Below, piece after piece: positions 60,001 to 62,163 of a DNA stretch of 64,000 bases. The DNA is from Platycnemis pennipes (taxonomy: Eukaryota > Arthropoda > Insecta > Odonata > Platycnemididae): positions 51,254,609 through 51,318,608 of the forward strand of contig OW121854.1 of assembly GCA_933228895.1 (NCBI GenBank), read 5' to 3'. The notes under the pieces are model-generated. The model worked only from the letters and a program-made list of their open reading frames with translations. It searched no databases and was not told the origin of the DNA. How positions within the stretch are numbered: position 1 is the first letter of the stretch; every line of letters begins with the position of its first letter. A program made the translations under genes and the position numbers.

Positions 60001-60823
60001 AATAAATGAATATTTCATAGATTTTTTCTAGTATTTCTTCTGCTGGAATTTAATGCATTTCCTCGAACGATTAAATACAATATTCTCTACCTTCAGCATT
60101 CCCGCAACTTCAATGATGAGTATTCACAATGGGCAATACCTTGAGCGTGAATTCAGTTTCCATAATTGTTTTAATGTGATTTGTCTACTACTTTTTATGA
60201 AATAAATATTTCTTCTGCATTGCTCACTTTGTTTTCTGGTGAGTCTCAATTTCAATACAAATCGAGTTTACTGATCGCTCGAATAGTTGATATTCCAACA
60301 ATAAATTGTTATAGTGGGTTATTACGACACACTGGATGGCTTAACGAAGAGCAACTGCCCACATCGCAAGGTTTAATAGGAAAACGAGTGTCAAAATCCA
60401 CCCGAATCGGAATATATGAGGAAAAAATTATGCACGTAGCATTAGTTCAAGTCTTGGAATAATGCAAAATGCTGATAATTCAATGACAATATGTAAAAAT
60501 CGGAGGATTAATTTAATGGCATGGTCATAAAAGACTGACGATTCCCAAAAACTGAAAAAAATTAAAATAAACGCACAAAGATAATCAGTGTAAAACTCGT
60601 CCGGATGCTTTCCGGACGAGTCCACCAGCTTTACAAAAACTTGTACTCACCTCCACTTGTTGATACCAACATTTGACGAACCAGCAAACCACGGGTCCAA
60701 AATAAACACACAACGGAATGTACTTGCGCCTTTAAGTCCTTCCCTCAAACTAGGATTGTCATGCAATCGAAGTCCCTTTCTAAACCAGTGAACAGTATGC
60801 TTCTCAGATTTATCAGTACCCAT
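2883..60823 (-). CDS. cry2: Vertebrate-type cryptochrome (CRY2), complete 10-exon gene
   Basis: Coding exons (minus strand, 5' to 3'): 60823-60651, 28118-28010, 25585-25443, 24407-24223, 21492-21263, 19163-18996, 18381-18241, 17687-17536, 14414-14212, 3082-2883. They total 1704 nt, 567 residues plus stop, close to the usual insect CRY2 size. All introns are GT-AG and junction phases agree throughout. The order is photolyase-like alpha/beta domain (about residues 10-150), linker, FAD-binding helical domain (about 200-490) and a variable C-terminal tail. Recognisable blocks include [73 protein letters not shown] and [14 protein letters not shown]. In the insect clock this family acts in the nucleus with PERIOD to repress CLOCK:CYCLE; it is generally not considered the photoreceptor (that is type 1 CRY). 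Assignment to type 2 rather than type 1 CRY or 6-4 photolyase rests on the close match to insect and vertebrate CRY2 along every exon, including the YRGAGLLATVP helix. Confidence 0.96.
4774..4817. repeat. 44-bp perfect hairpin
   Basis: Two 20-nt arms (4774-4793 and 4798-4817) are exact reverse complements around a TAAA spacer. The left arm begins TAAAGTTATGATTTC. No target-site duplication longer than TA is evident. It resembles the tiny hairpin inserted in LINE-A at 16970 in architecture, not in sequence. Confidence 0.85.
6660..6685. repeat. 26-bp hairpin
   Basis: Arms CTTGTCAATGCT and AGCATTGACAAG are perfect 12-bp reverse complements separated by AC. There is no T-run and no gene end nearby, so this is not a terminator-like element. 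Its origin is unknown. Confidence 0.7.
9185..9815 (+). mobile_element. LINE-A 3' fragment (non-LTR retrotransposon)
   Basis: A decayed fragment of the C-terminal part of an endonuclease/reverse-transcriptase polyprotein. Readable blocks across several frames include [46 protein letters not shown] and IELN-type ends. It ends in an ACTAATAATAAA tail. The same family is present on the minus strand at 15729-17375, which has the same 3' tail. Stops and frameshifts make it non-functional. The superfamily (RTE/Jockey-like) is inferred from memory of similar insect elements and is not firm. Confidence 0.75.
9816..11300. other. Intronic sequence without recognised features
   Basis: AT-rich part of cry2 intron 9 between a LINE fragment and a Penelope-like relic. 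Short open frames at 9755-9964 and 9942-10136 do not resemble known families, and I do not call them genes. Confidence 0.6.
11310..12777 (-). mobile_element. Penelope-like retroelement relic (RT plus start of GIY-YIG)
   Basis: Minus-strand reverse transcriptase of the Penelope type. Reading from high to low coordinates: [50 protein letters not shown] (catalytic Asp motif), GLAMGSP, then [10 protein letters not shown] (the YxDD active site) and [11 protein letters not shown] one-base frameshift at about 12013-12022, inside the [15 protein letters not shown] motif, splits the RT into two frames (12674-11979 and 12064-11462). Further on, about 11385-11312, [20 protein letters not shown] is the start of the GIY-YIG endonuclease domain, after which the element ends. 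It is truncated at both ends and inactive. It abuts a copia relic at about 12777. Confidence 0.92.
12778..13618 (+). mobile_element. Ty1/copia pol 3' relic (RT end and RNase H), interrupted
   Basis: Plus-strand remnant. It begins with the RT/RNase H linker ([14 protein letters not shown]), then YCDSDYD-type RNase H motif, [37 protein letters not shown] and DNQGA. The frame is then interrupted by a hairpin insertion (13229-13398) and resumes as [36 protein letters not shown] and SMLGLH followed by TAA. Two in-frame stops (about 12965 and 13528) show decay. No LTR was recognised. Family assignment is secure from the KHIDI and N-ADLFTK motifs. Confidence 0.9.
13229..13398. mobile_element. Long-hairpin (foldback) insertion in the copia relic
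   Basis: An insertion that splits the copia DNQGA/ICL coding sequence. It contains two 69-nt arms (13257-13325 and 13335-13403, overlapping the right-hand duplication) that are reverse complements with about three mismatches, around a 9-nt loop. A direct repeat TCAAGGAGCC(G/A)TATG flanks it (13214-13228 and 13399-13413), 15 nt with one mismatch, as expected of a target-site duplication. It encodes nothing. The arms also contain smaller repeats of GGTCCATAGTTCTATGG. The class is unknown. Confidence 0.85.
13619..14211 (-). other. cry2 intron 9, proximal end
   Basis: About 590 bp of intronic sequence between the copia relic and the exon 9 donor at 14211. A T-rich stretch follows the copia stop. 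No LTR polypurine tract or gene could be confirmed. The open frame on the minus strand at 13714-13998 has no recognisable family. Confidence 0.5.
14212..14414 (-). CDS. cry2: cry2 exon 9
   Basis: Completes the split codon to give [19 protein letters not shown], then [20 protein letters not shown], and ends [16 protein letters not shown], with donor CTG|GTATGT (phase 1). The end corresponds to the C-terminal helix that binds PER and F-box partners in vertebrate CRYs. An open frame continues to an ATG at 14467, but that stretch is intronic: the acceptor CTTTAAG at 14415 gives the exact family join. Confidence 0.95.
14991..15565. mobile_element. hAT-type MITE
   Basis: 575-bp non-coding element with perfect 17-bp terminal inverted repeats (TAGGGATGGGTCGGTTC at the left end, its complement at the right). 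Both ends continue with related GGTTC/GAACC-rich subterminal repeats. It is flanked by an exact 8-bp duplication ATTCTAAC (14983-14990 and 15566-15573). The 8-bp duplication and the TAGGG start are typical of hAT superfamily elements. It lies in cry2 intron 8. Confidence 0.92.
16065..16930 (+). mobile_element. LINE-B, 5'-truncated copy nested in LINE-A
   Basis: Plus-strand 3' end of a second non-LTR retrotransposon family. Its frame is nearly intact over about 275 residues: [19 protein letters not shown] (RT active site ADD), [93 protein letters not shown] and stop. The tail is (GAT)n. A 10-bp target duplication ATCCTTCTCC flanks it (16055-16064 and 16931-16940). The 5' end has a 21-bp tandem duplication (AAGTCAAGGAGAAGTGTTCTG). 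The low mutation load suggests it is among the youngest inserts here. Confidence 0.93.
16970..17007. mobile_element. 38-bp TA-flanked hairpin insert
   Basis: Perfect 14-nt arms (CCCACACTGAAGCC and its complement) around a 10-nt AT spacer, flanked by TA on both sides (16968-16969, 17008-17009). The uninterrupted LINE-A copy near 9440 reads GAAAATAGACTTAG across the same point, so the 38 bp plus one TA were inserted. A TA duplication is typical of Tc1/mariner targets, but the length is far below any known MITE I can name. Confidence 0.85.
17536..17687 (-). CDS. cry2: cry2 exon 8
   Basis: Begins [18 protein letters not shown], contains [19 protein letters not shown] and ends [11 protein letters not shown] plus AG of a split Arg codon, donor CAG|GTAAAT. 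Acceptor TATTTTACAG. It carries the conserved Asp/Asn loop around the flavin and a conserved Trp region. Confidence 0.96.
17688..18240 (-). other. cry2 intron 7
   Basis: 553-bp intron between exons 7 and 8. AT-rich; a short CATAAAATTGT tandem duplication lies near 17990-18005. No other feature was recognised. Confidence 0.85.
18241..18381 (-). CDS. cry2: cry2 exon 7
   Basis: A phase 0-0 exon of 141 nt. It begins [20 protein letters not shown] and contains [18 protein letters not shown], the photolyase/cryptochrome FAD-binding signature region, then ISWEEGMK. Acceptor GTGTCAAAG; donor AAG|GTTAGA is sub-consensus, like that of exon 2. Confidence 0.95.
18382..18995 (-). other. cry2 intron 6
   Basis: 614-bp intron between exons 6 and 7, bounded by GTGAGT and TGTCAAAG. 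Nothing else was recognised. Confidence 0.85.
18996..19163 (-). CDS. cry2: cry2 exon 6
   Basis: A phase 0-0 exon of 168 nt. It begins [18 protein letters not shown], contains [15 protein letters not shown] and [13 protein letters not shown], and ends ALAKWAN before donor AAT|GTGAGT. It lies in the flavin-pocket part of the helical domain. Acceptor is AATTTGTAG. Confidence 0.96.
20231..20389. mobile_element. MITE-like insert with 9-bp target duplication
   Basis: 159-bp segment bounded by a direct repeat ACTAACATG (20222-20230 and 20390-20398). The ends carry imperfect inverted repeats: GCGTACCAAGG near the left end, and CCTTGGTATGCC at the right end, whose complement is GGCATACCAAGG. The interior is G-rich then A/T-rich, with no coding. 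The class is unclear; a similar G-rich motif occurs near 31675-31690 in intron 1. Confidence 0.7.
20640..20880 (-). mobile_element. LINE relic (C-terminal RT region)
   Basis: Minus-strand degraded sequence readable as [14 protein letters not shown] and, after frameshifts, [15 protein letters not shown]. These correspond to the [13 protein letters not shown] and [16 protein letters not shown] blocks of LINE-A. Too decayed for boundaries. Confidence 0.6.
21263..21492 (-). CDS. cry2: cry2 exon 5
   Basis: Starts after acceptor TGTCGAAAG by completing a Gly codon, then [19 protein letters not shown]. It contains [16 protein letters not shown] and [18 protein letters not shown], the first half of the FAD-binding helical domain, and ends at DLYQK with donor AAA|GTAAGT (phase 0). 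Confidence 0.96.
21493..24222 (-). other. cry2 intron 4
   Basis: 2.7-kb intron between exons 4 and 5. It contains an inverted-repeat element (23515-23745) and a possible LINE relic around 23130-23290 on the minus strand (fragments such as [19 protein letters not shown]). The rest is unremarkable AT-rich sequence. Confidence 0.65.
23515..23745. mobile_element. MITE-like element with about 48-bp inverted repeats
   Basis: The ends are imperfect reverse complements. The left starts AAAATTTACTAAAGAAAAC and continues AGTTTACTTAAAGTGAAT; the right is the complement of AAAATTTATTAAAGAAAGC followed by AAGTTTACTTAAAGTGAAT. The interior is T-rich and non-coding. No clear target duplication was found, so class and exact ends are uncertain. 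Confidence 0.65.
24223..24407 (-). CDS. cry2: cry2 exon 4
   Basis: Acceptor CCCCTTCAG. It reads [18 protein letters not shown] at its start and [11 protein letters not shown] at its end, donor TTAG|GTAAAT (phase 1). It covers the interdomain linker, which in CRY2 has the acidic [11 protein letters not shown] stretch seen here. Confidence 0.95.
24408..25442 (-). other. cry2 intron 3
   Basis: 1.0-kb intron between exons 3 and 4. AT-rich, with nothing recognised. Confidence 0.8.
25443..25585 (-). CDS. cry2: cry2 exon 3
   Basis: Begins [18 protein letters not shown] and ends VSHTLYKLE plus two bases of the next codon (AA|). Acceptor TTTTAAAACAG, donor AAAA|GTGAGT. This is the end of the N-terminal alpha/beta domain. 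Confidence 0.95.
26005..26180 (-). mobile_element. LINE-B 3' relic
   Basis: Minus-strand remnant reading [20 protein letters not shown], then a degraded EWRATRNQ (compare EWKAASNQS in the copy ending at 16900) and the conserved 3' sequence GGATTGTTGACTAGTGATAA. It directly abuts a SINE at its upstream side, which probably inserted into it. Confidence 0.75.
26185..26330 (+). mobile_element. tRNA-derived SINE (family 1)
   Basis: A tRNA-like head with an A-box-like TTAGCCAGGTC, then CAACCCAAAGGTCATGGG and a B-box-like GGTTTCGATCCC. A tail follows containing TTGTCTTAGGATTAGGATC. The tail motif and head recur in inverse orientation at 58590-58720, which marks a dispersed family rather than a tRNA gene. 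Confidence 0.7.
26960..27480 (-). mobile_element. LINE reverse-transcriptase relic
   Basis: Minus-strand frames read [47 protein letters not shown] (RT motif A with catalytic Asp) and, nearer 27000-27060, [18 protein letters not shown]. The order is that of the N-terminal half of the RT in the LINE families whose C-termini occur elsewhere in the window. Stops and frameshifts break it up. Confidence 0.75.
28010..28118 (-). CDS. cry2: cry2 exon 2
   Basis: Completes the split Arg codon (AG|A) and encodes [18 protein letters not shown] through DALPKLFK, residues 58-94. Acceptor is TTTCAATTTCAG. The donor AAG|GTTAGC is not a strong consensus site but is the only one that joins in frame to [12 protein letters not shown] of exon 3. 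Confidence 0.95.
28119..30304 (-). other. cry2 intron 1, first 2.2 kb next to exon 2
   Basis: Intronic sequence with a LINE relic (28555-28720), a 14-bp palindrome around CGGGGTACCCCG at 28377-28388, and moderately GC-richer unique-looking sequence at about 28960-29660. No family was recognised in the open frames at 28995-29264 or 29447-29653. Confidence 0.55.
28555..28720 (+). mobile_element. LINE relic (C-terminal RT region)
   Basis: The plus-strand fragment [15 protein letters not shown] followed by [12 protein letters not shown] corresponds to the [14 protein letters not shown] and GEERNLI blocks of LINE-A. It is short and degraded. Confidence 0.6.
30319..30546. mobile_element. Second long-hairpin (foldback) insertion
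   Basis: Segment bounded by an exact 14-bp direct repeat AACCTGAGGGTTTG (30305-30318 and 30547-30560). Inside, arms at about 30321-30403 and 30430-30512 are reverse complements with a few mismatches and small gaps. The arms include CCCGCGTTGATTCATCCTGC and GTCGGCATCTTCAGG. The loop repeats part of the arm (AGGTCGGCATCTTC). No coding. It has the same architecture as 13229-13398 but is unrelated in sequence. Confidence 0.82.
30565..30645 (-). mobile_element. tRNA-like SINE fragment
   Basis: On the minus strand the segment reads TAGAGCATTGGGCTTATGAA, then a B-box-like TGGGTTGAAATCCGGG, resembling the anticodon arm and T arm of a tRNA. There is no 5' half able to fold as a cloverleaf, so it is a SINE or tRNA pseudogene, not a tRNA gene. 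Confidence 0.55.
30646..32350 (-). other. cry2 intron 1, unassigned stretch
   Basis: Mixed AT-rich sequence without recognised genes. A short GC-rich segment with several CpGs lies at about 30935-31080. A G-rich motif GGCGGCCAGGGGGGCAGAG at 31673-31691 resembles part of the MITE-like insert at 20231-20389. Confidence 0.5.
32355..32440 (-). mobile_element. Possible tRNA-derived SINE head
   Basis: The minus strand reads CACAGCTCAGTGGCTACGC (A-box-like), then GATCGACTCCCGGTCCGGG (B-box-like). Spacing is tRNA-like but stems are imperfect. No tail family was matched. Confidence 0.4.
32670..32960 (+). mobile_element. tRNA-derived SINE (family 2)
   Basis: A tRNA-like 5' region with the B-box-like AAGTTCGAATCCCAGCAGGG, a body with ATGAAGATGTTTCC and ACACAAGTGCGTTGTGGAGA, and a tail TAGGCTAATGCCGACGCCGG. 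The tail and the GAGAGCA/GAGAGAAC body region recur at 58000-58265 in the same orientation, so this is a dispersed family. Confidence 0.75.
33100..33960. other. CpG-rich patch in cry2 intron 1
   Basis: A markedly GC- and CpG-rich stretch compared with its AT-rich surroundings (for example CGCGCGCGCC near 33280, GCCGGACGGG near 33560). It holds two CACGTG E-boxes (33302-33307, 33577-33582). The 194-residue open frame 33526-34110 has biased composition and no family match, and is probably non-coding. It could be an alternative cry2 promoter, an enhancer, or the promoter of a non-coding RNA; nothing here decides between these. Confidence 0.5.
33961..36630 (-). other. cry2 intron 1, unassigned stretch
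   Basis: AT-rich sequence without recognised genes. A poly-G run lies near 35043-35058 (G tract interrupted by one A). Frames at 34742-34945 and 34888-35124 look spurious. Confidence 0.55.
36632..36685 (-). mobile_element. CR1-like LINE 3' end fragment
   Basis: ACTGAGTACCCTGCGAGCCA followed by CGAGGGTATGCAGCAGGGGG matches, in the same orientation, the 51285-51345 motif (ATAATACCCTGCAAGCCACC, then GTGTGTGGCAGGGGG). It is the complement of the 3' end of the CR1-like element at 51805-52410, so only a 3' scrap remains. Confidence 0.6.
37150..37245 (-). mobile_element. tRNA-derived SINE head
   Basis: The minus strand reads TTTAGCTAGACTGGTTAAGC (A-box-like), then CAGCAGGTTCAAAACCTA (B-box-like), with tRNA-like spacing plus extra loop sequence. 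No tail match was found. It is not a tRNA gene because acceptor pairing is absent. Confidence 0.55.
38270..38645 (-). mobile_element. LINE relic, third family
   Basis: Minus-strand fragments read [23 protein letters not shown] and KQKWNSLG, then a degraded tail. They correspond to [21 protein letters not shown] and [11 protein letters not shown] of the plus-strand relic at 50690-51075, so both belong to one family. Confidence 0.65.
38660..39110 (+). pseudogene. Unidentified coding-like relic
   Basis: Open frames of about 98 residues in two plus-strand frames (38660-38956, 38688-38987), with another of 101 residues on the minus strand over 38798-39103. The first contains [19 protein letters not shown], which resembles a Cys/His zinc-binding segment but lacks a complete finger. 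An acceptor-like TTTGTTTTCAG ends at 38791. There is no start context or partner exon. It may be a captured gene fragment or chance; I do not recognise a family. Confidence 0.25.
39111..40590 (-). other. cry2 intron 1, unassigned stretch
   Basis: No recognised gene. A GTTAGTTAGTTTGATGATTAG simple repeat lies at about 39342-39368. The segment at 40000-40100, with CCTCCAGAACTCGCCCGCC, looks like an old dispersed repeat related to 37060-37130. Confidence 0.45.
40591..40867 (+). mobile_element. LINE-B 3' relic
   Basis: Reads [36 protein letters not shown], then [16 protein letters not shown], followed by the GGATTGATGACAAG 3' sequence and a GATGATGATGAT tail. It lacks the middle block seen in the nested copy (16065-16930), so it is internally deleted. 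Confidence 0.85.
40900..41503. other. CpG-rich patch in cry2 intron 1
   Basis: GC- and CpG-rich sequence (for example GACGTGACGTCATATAC near 40963, with a TGACGTCA cAMP-response palindrome at 40969-40976, and CGCGCGATCGGG near 41078). Open frames 40974-41201 and 41243-41551 are not recognised. It is possibly regulatory, or an old insert joined to the complex repeat that follows. Confidence 0.4.
41504..42456. repeat. Complex nested repeat with TTAA-flanked inverted-repeat segment
   Basis: Two diverged copies of a roughly 340-376 bp unit. GATGCGTCTGC(A/G)CCAAC occurs at 41504 and 41844, and GGATACATTTCCGCTGGAAA at 41735 and 42111. Within it, a unit of about 155 bp starting AACTTTGCTAATAGCTCGAA is repeated at about 42151 and 42306. 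The segment 41770-42452 has imperfect 29-bp inverted ends (left GCAGCGTTTACACGTAGCAG; 25 of 29 match) and is flanked by TTAA (41766-41769, 42453-42456), as in piggyBac-like MITEs. No coding. Confidence 0.65.
42785..42955 (-). mobile_element. tRNA-derived SINE
   Basis: On the minus strand a tRNA-like head has GTCTGGCGGCAAGGTACTGG, then the B-box-like GAGTTCGATCCCGACAG, followed by a tail TTATTCTCTACTTACTAAAT. It is a SINE rather than a tRNA because the acceptor stem does not close. Confidence 0.65.
43080..44255 (+). mobile_element. CR1-like LINE reverse-transcriptase relic
   Basis: Plus-strand RT with several stops and frameshifts. In order: [64 protein letters not shown] (motif A, catalytic Asp), [18 protein letters not shown] (motif B), [11 protein letters not shown] (motif C), [15 protein letters not shown] and [20 protein letters not shown] 17-nt phrase (ATAGCCCCCTATCTMGA) is tandemly duplicated near 43170-43215. 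It ends at about 44255. The clade (CR1/L2/Jockey) is judged from motifs only. Confidence 0.88.
44256..44580 (+). mobile_element. LINE-B-like 3' relic
   Basis: A degraded plus-strand sequence with RRLTKTRES, then GAAAGCTGTGTCAAACTGAT and a TTAATCACCAGTGGTGACGA end, matching the AAAGCTGCGTCAAACCAAT and 3' tail of LINE-B. The upstream part is weakly matched. It directly follows the CR1-like relic. Confidence 0.5.
44581..45179 (-). other. Intronic sequence without recognised features
   Basis: About 600 bp of intron 1 between two repeats. I see nothing in it. Confidence 0.6.
45180..45325 (-). mobile_element. tRNA-derived SINE (probably family 1)
   Basis: The minus strand reads a tRNA-like head ending in GCGTGTTCGAGTCCCGCCTG (B-box) and continues GGTAAAACTCATTTGTCTAGG. 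The TTTGTCTAGG resembles the TTGTCTTAGG tail of family 1. The CCTTCGGAATGGC stretch is itself inverted (CCATTCCGAAGG), giving a 12-bp hairpin in the head. Confidence 0.65.
45326..49675 (-). other. cry2 intron 1, unassigned stretch
   Basis: About 4.3 kb with no recognised gene. It includes a short tandem repeat (45940-45995), a CpG-rich patch near 47560-47740, and TATCGATA-like motifs near 48770-48870. A degraded LINE-like stretch may lie at 45740-45930. Open frames (for example 47195-47422 and 47997-48245) have no family match. Confidence 0.45.
45940..45995. repeat. Short tandem repeat, about 3 units
   Basis: Three adjoining variants of GAGAGATAAATAAATACG, of about 16-21 nt each. The first unit lacks one AAAT. 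Likely replication slippage. Confidence 0.8.
49680..50115 (-). mobile_element. LINE C-terminal relic
   Basis: A minus-strand open frame of 100 residues ([64 protein letters not shown], stop). Upstream, after a frameshift, is [18 protein letters not shown]. The block order matches LINE-B ([38 protein letters not shown]) but the sequence differs, so it is a sister family. The end of the frame coincides with the CCTAGGATTG 3' motif at 49681-49690. Confidence 0.85.
50150..50460 (+). mobile_element. Degraded LINE fragment
   Basis: A plus-strand stretch with [19 protein letters not shown] and [12 protein letters not shown] resembles the C-terminal GR(P)R block of the LINE families here. Heavily decayed; low certainty. 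Confidence 0.4.
50690..51075 (+). mobile_element. LINE relic, third family
   Basis: Plus-strand fragment reading [55 protein letters not shown] and [15 protein letters not shown]. It matches the minus-strand copy at 38270-38645. A (TAG)n run follows at about 51087-51104. Confidence 0.75.
51285..51345 (-). mobile_element. CR1-like LINE 3' terminus
   Basis: ACATCTACATCTACATAATA then CCCTGCAAGCCACC and GGGTGTGTGGCAGGGGG is the reverse complement of the 3' end of the element at 51805-52410. Such short 3'-only copies are typical of strongly 5'-truncated LINE insertions. Confidence 0.75.
51346..51804. other. Intronic sequence between CR1-like fragments
   Basis: Contains an open frame of 113 residues (plus strand 51379-51720) of charged, low-complexity composition, and an overlapping 137-residue frame on the other strand. 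Neither resembles a family I know. It may be old LINE sequence. Confidence 0.4.
51805..52410 (+). mobile_element. CR1-like LINE 3' end, C-terminus and 3' UTR
   Basis: Begins [19 protein letters not shown], continues (frameshifted) as [20 protein letters not shown] and [17 protein letters not shown], then the 3' UTR ending ATGGTGGCTTGCAGGGTATT and ATGTAGATGTAGAGAT. The protein starts at the point where the 43080-44255 relic ends (WDPNE), so the two represent successive parts of similar elements, but they lie 7.5 kb apart and are separate copies. Confidence 0.85.
52530..53075. other. CpG-rich patch in cry2 intron 1
   Basis: GC-rich sequence with C- and G-rich strand-asymmetric stretches (CCCCCTCCCCCATCC near 52675) and many CpGs. 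Several overlapping open frames on both strands (for example 52526-52912, 52798-53070) result from base composition; none is recognisable. Function unknown. Confidence 0.45.
53500..53990 (+). mobile_element. Degraded LINE C-terminal relic
   Basis: Plus-strand fragments read [28 protein letters not shown] and [18 protein letters not shown]. They align in order with [31 protein letters not shown] and GEKRSLL of LINE-B. Many stops. Confidence 0.6.
54389..54480 (-). mobile_element. LINE-B 3' tail fragment
   Basis: The minus strand reads GGGGCTAGCCGATGGGAAAA (compare GTTAGCCGATGGGGAAAC at 40785), then CTTAGGATTGGTGATAAGTG and a (GAT)n tail at 54389-54405. 3' end only. Confidence 0.7.
54481..57127 (-). 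other. cry2 intron 1, unassigned stretch
   Basis: About 2.6 kb of AT-rich sequence. A local tandem duplication TTTTCCCTTGATGACG lies at about 54560-54594, and a CATCATCATCAT run near 55678. No gene was recognised in the open frames at 54432-54788, 55986-56270 or 56292-56579. Confidence 0.55.
57128..57342 (+). mobile_element. LINE-B 3' relic
   Basis: Reads [39 protein letters not shown], then [12 protein letters not shown] and stop, followed by TAGGATTGTTGACCCATGAT and a (GAT)n tail. It is the copy closest in sequence to the nested LINE-B at 16065-16930. Confidence 0.88.
57343..57999 (-). other. Intronic sequence without recognised features
   Basis: About 650 bp, with a GC-richer stretch at 57830-57910. 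No gene was recognised. Confidence 0.55.
58000..58265 (+). mobile_element. tRNA-derived SINE (family 2)
   Basis: Head with GGTTGGTGCATTAGTTTGAG and a B-box-like GCGAGGTTCAAATTAAA, body with ATGGAAGATGTTTTTCATTG and GTAGAGAGCATTCGAG, and tail CAGGCTAATGCCGACGCCGG. It matches the copy at 32670-32960. Confidence 0.75.
58590..58720 (-). mobile_element. tRNA-derived SINE (family 1)
   Basis: The minus strand reads GGTAGCTAGGTCGGCAACGC (A-box region), CCACCCAAAGGTCGTGG, B-box GGCTTCGAGACCCACC, then the tail GTTTGTCTTAGGATTAAGAT. It shares head and tail with 26185-26330. Confidence 0.72.
58850..58935 (+). mobile_element. tRNA-derived SINE head
   Basis: Reads CCGCGGTAGCGCGTCGGTTC, then TAACCCAAAGGTCGAGG and the B-box GGGTTCAAATCCTGACC. 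Its head resembles family 1, but the TGTCTTAGG tail is missing, so it is a truncated or separate family. Confidence 0.6.
58936..60650 (-). other. cry2 intron 1, last 1.7 kb next to exon 1
   Basis: No recognised gene. An inverted CATCCGGA/TCCGGACG pair around CGTCCGGATGCTTTCCGGAC lies at about 60597-60619, close to the exon 1 donor. The open frame 60181-60462 is not recognised. Confidence 0.5.
60651..60823 (-). CDS. cry2: cry2 exon 1 (start codon exon)
   Basis: Encodes residues 1-57 and two bases of codon 58. It begins [17 protein letters not shown] and ends [11 protein letters not shown], with donor GGAG|GTGAGT. The ATG at 60823 is the first in-frame ATG: the reading frame stays open upstream through TTG at 60880 and meets TAG at about 60919, without another ATG. 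It carries the start of the photolyase-like domain. The next coding exon is 32.5 kb away. Confidence 0.96.
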
Positions 60824-62163
60824 TTTTATCCAGTTGAAAAGCCACTCGATAAGATGCAGATCATTGTGGTGTGCAGACAAATATTTCGTCGATTTCCAAG
60901 CGCACCAGTGAAAAGACTACCAGCCCGCTCCAGCGTCGCACATAATCATACCTTCGATTCCACACCGCTTTCAACGTGACTTGAAGGGAGTCGGCTTTTT
61001 AGCTGTCCTCTGATTGGATACAAGGGGTCACGTGGTATTTTTGGTCACGTTGCGAGCTACGAGCATCCTACGATATTAATAAAAATAAAAAAAATCACCA
61101 TGGGAACCATTTTTCAGACAAAACTACAAGAATGTTATCCACGGTGCTGCTACCTGGCGCTATTTCTCAACAAAGCGCCATATTCGAACGCATAATTTGA
61201 AAAAATCGACCAAATGATAAATTATAATTATTTATCTTTCACGTAAGCGCGATGGGTCTACATTAATTCTTCATTAATACTAGGCGCGATTATGTTAAGG
61301 CATGCTGCTGAGTTACATTTACTTGCTGAAGTTATCCACGGTGAATAGTTGATGGATTTTAGTCATAAATGTCTTTTACTTTTATTTTTTATTGATCACA
61401 CGGTAACTGTCATTGATATACATTTAATCTATTTACAGATTTGAATAATTTAACGGTAAATTGGGTAGTTCCTCAGCAGAATATTATTGCACAGGCGTGA
61501 GGATTCCTCATTTATACTGTGCATGCTAAGTAAAATCGCTCAAAAGTTAAAGGCTTGGTTCGAAAAATTCCGTTTCCGAGGAAGAACAGCATTTCTCAAG
61601 TGCGAAAAACGCCCTTTTCTGTTTATGATTATTTATGTTAGTGACTTTTTATTGTGAATATAAAGAAAGAGAGGAATGATCAAGACTCAAATCAGATTTA
61701 TGCATTCGTGCACCACTACCATATCCTTAACTTTATTCAAACTGAAATTATTTTCCATTAATGGATTTTGCCACTGCTTTAGTCAGAAACGAAAATAATA
61801 AAGACACCTACAAAACATCAGACTCTGGCCTGTATGCCTTGTGCATTGAAATGCATGAATTTTAATGCAACATATGAAATTAGAGGTGATTTTTAAGGGT
61901 AATTCTGATGCGACCAGTACAATTATTCGACTAAAATAATTTTCATACTTCATTCACGATAGATGGTACAACTCAACATTAATCAAGGAATATATTTACG
62001 TTTTAAAGTTACACATAAGTTTTTCTTACATTTTAATATTTTCTATCAGAAATGTAGATACCTATATAAATTTTATTAAATTATGCGTATGTGACCACCT
62101 ACTACATCTACCGTTTTACTGGACTCTTTTGTTTAGGTTTGAGATAGACGTTTCGCGGTTAAA
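60824..62163. promoter_or_regulatory. Divergent cry2 / RNF168-like promoter region
   Basis: The 1340-bp interval between the two ATGs. On the cry2 side it holds a CACGTG E-box (61029-61034), a second site reading CACGTT on the plus strand, which is AACGTG on the minus strand (61046-61051), and AACGTG on the plus strand (60973-60978). It also holds a CCAAT box in minus orientation at about 61012-61016 and a TATA-like TAAAAAG on the minus strand at about 60996-61002. CLOCK:CYCLE binds CACGTG and AACGTG-type E-boxes in known insect clock genes. The RNF168 side shows no TATA box; the ATG context is TTAAAATGGCG. Transcription starts are inferred, not seen. Confidence 0.65.

Noticed and set aside
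60824..60880. An upstream start of CRY2 at 60880
   Set aside because: The codon there is TTG. The first in-frame ATG is at 60823, which gives a normal-length N-terminus.
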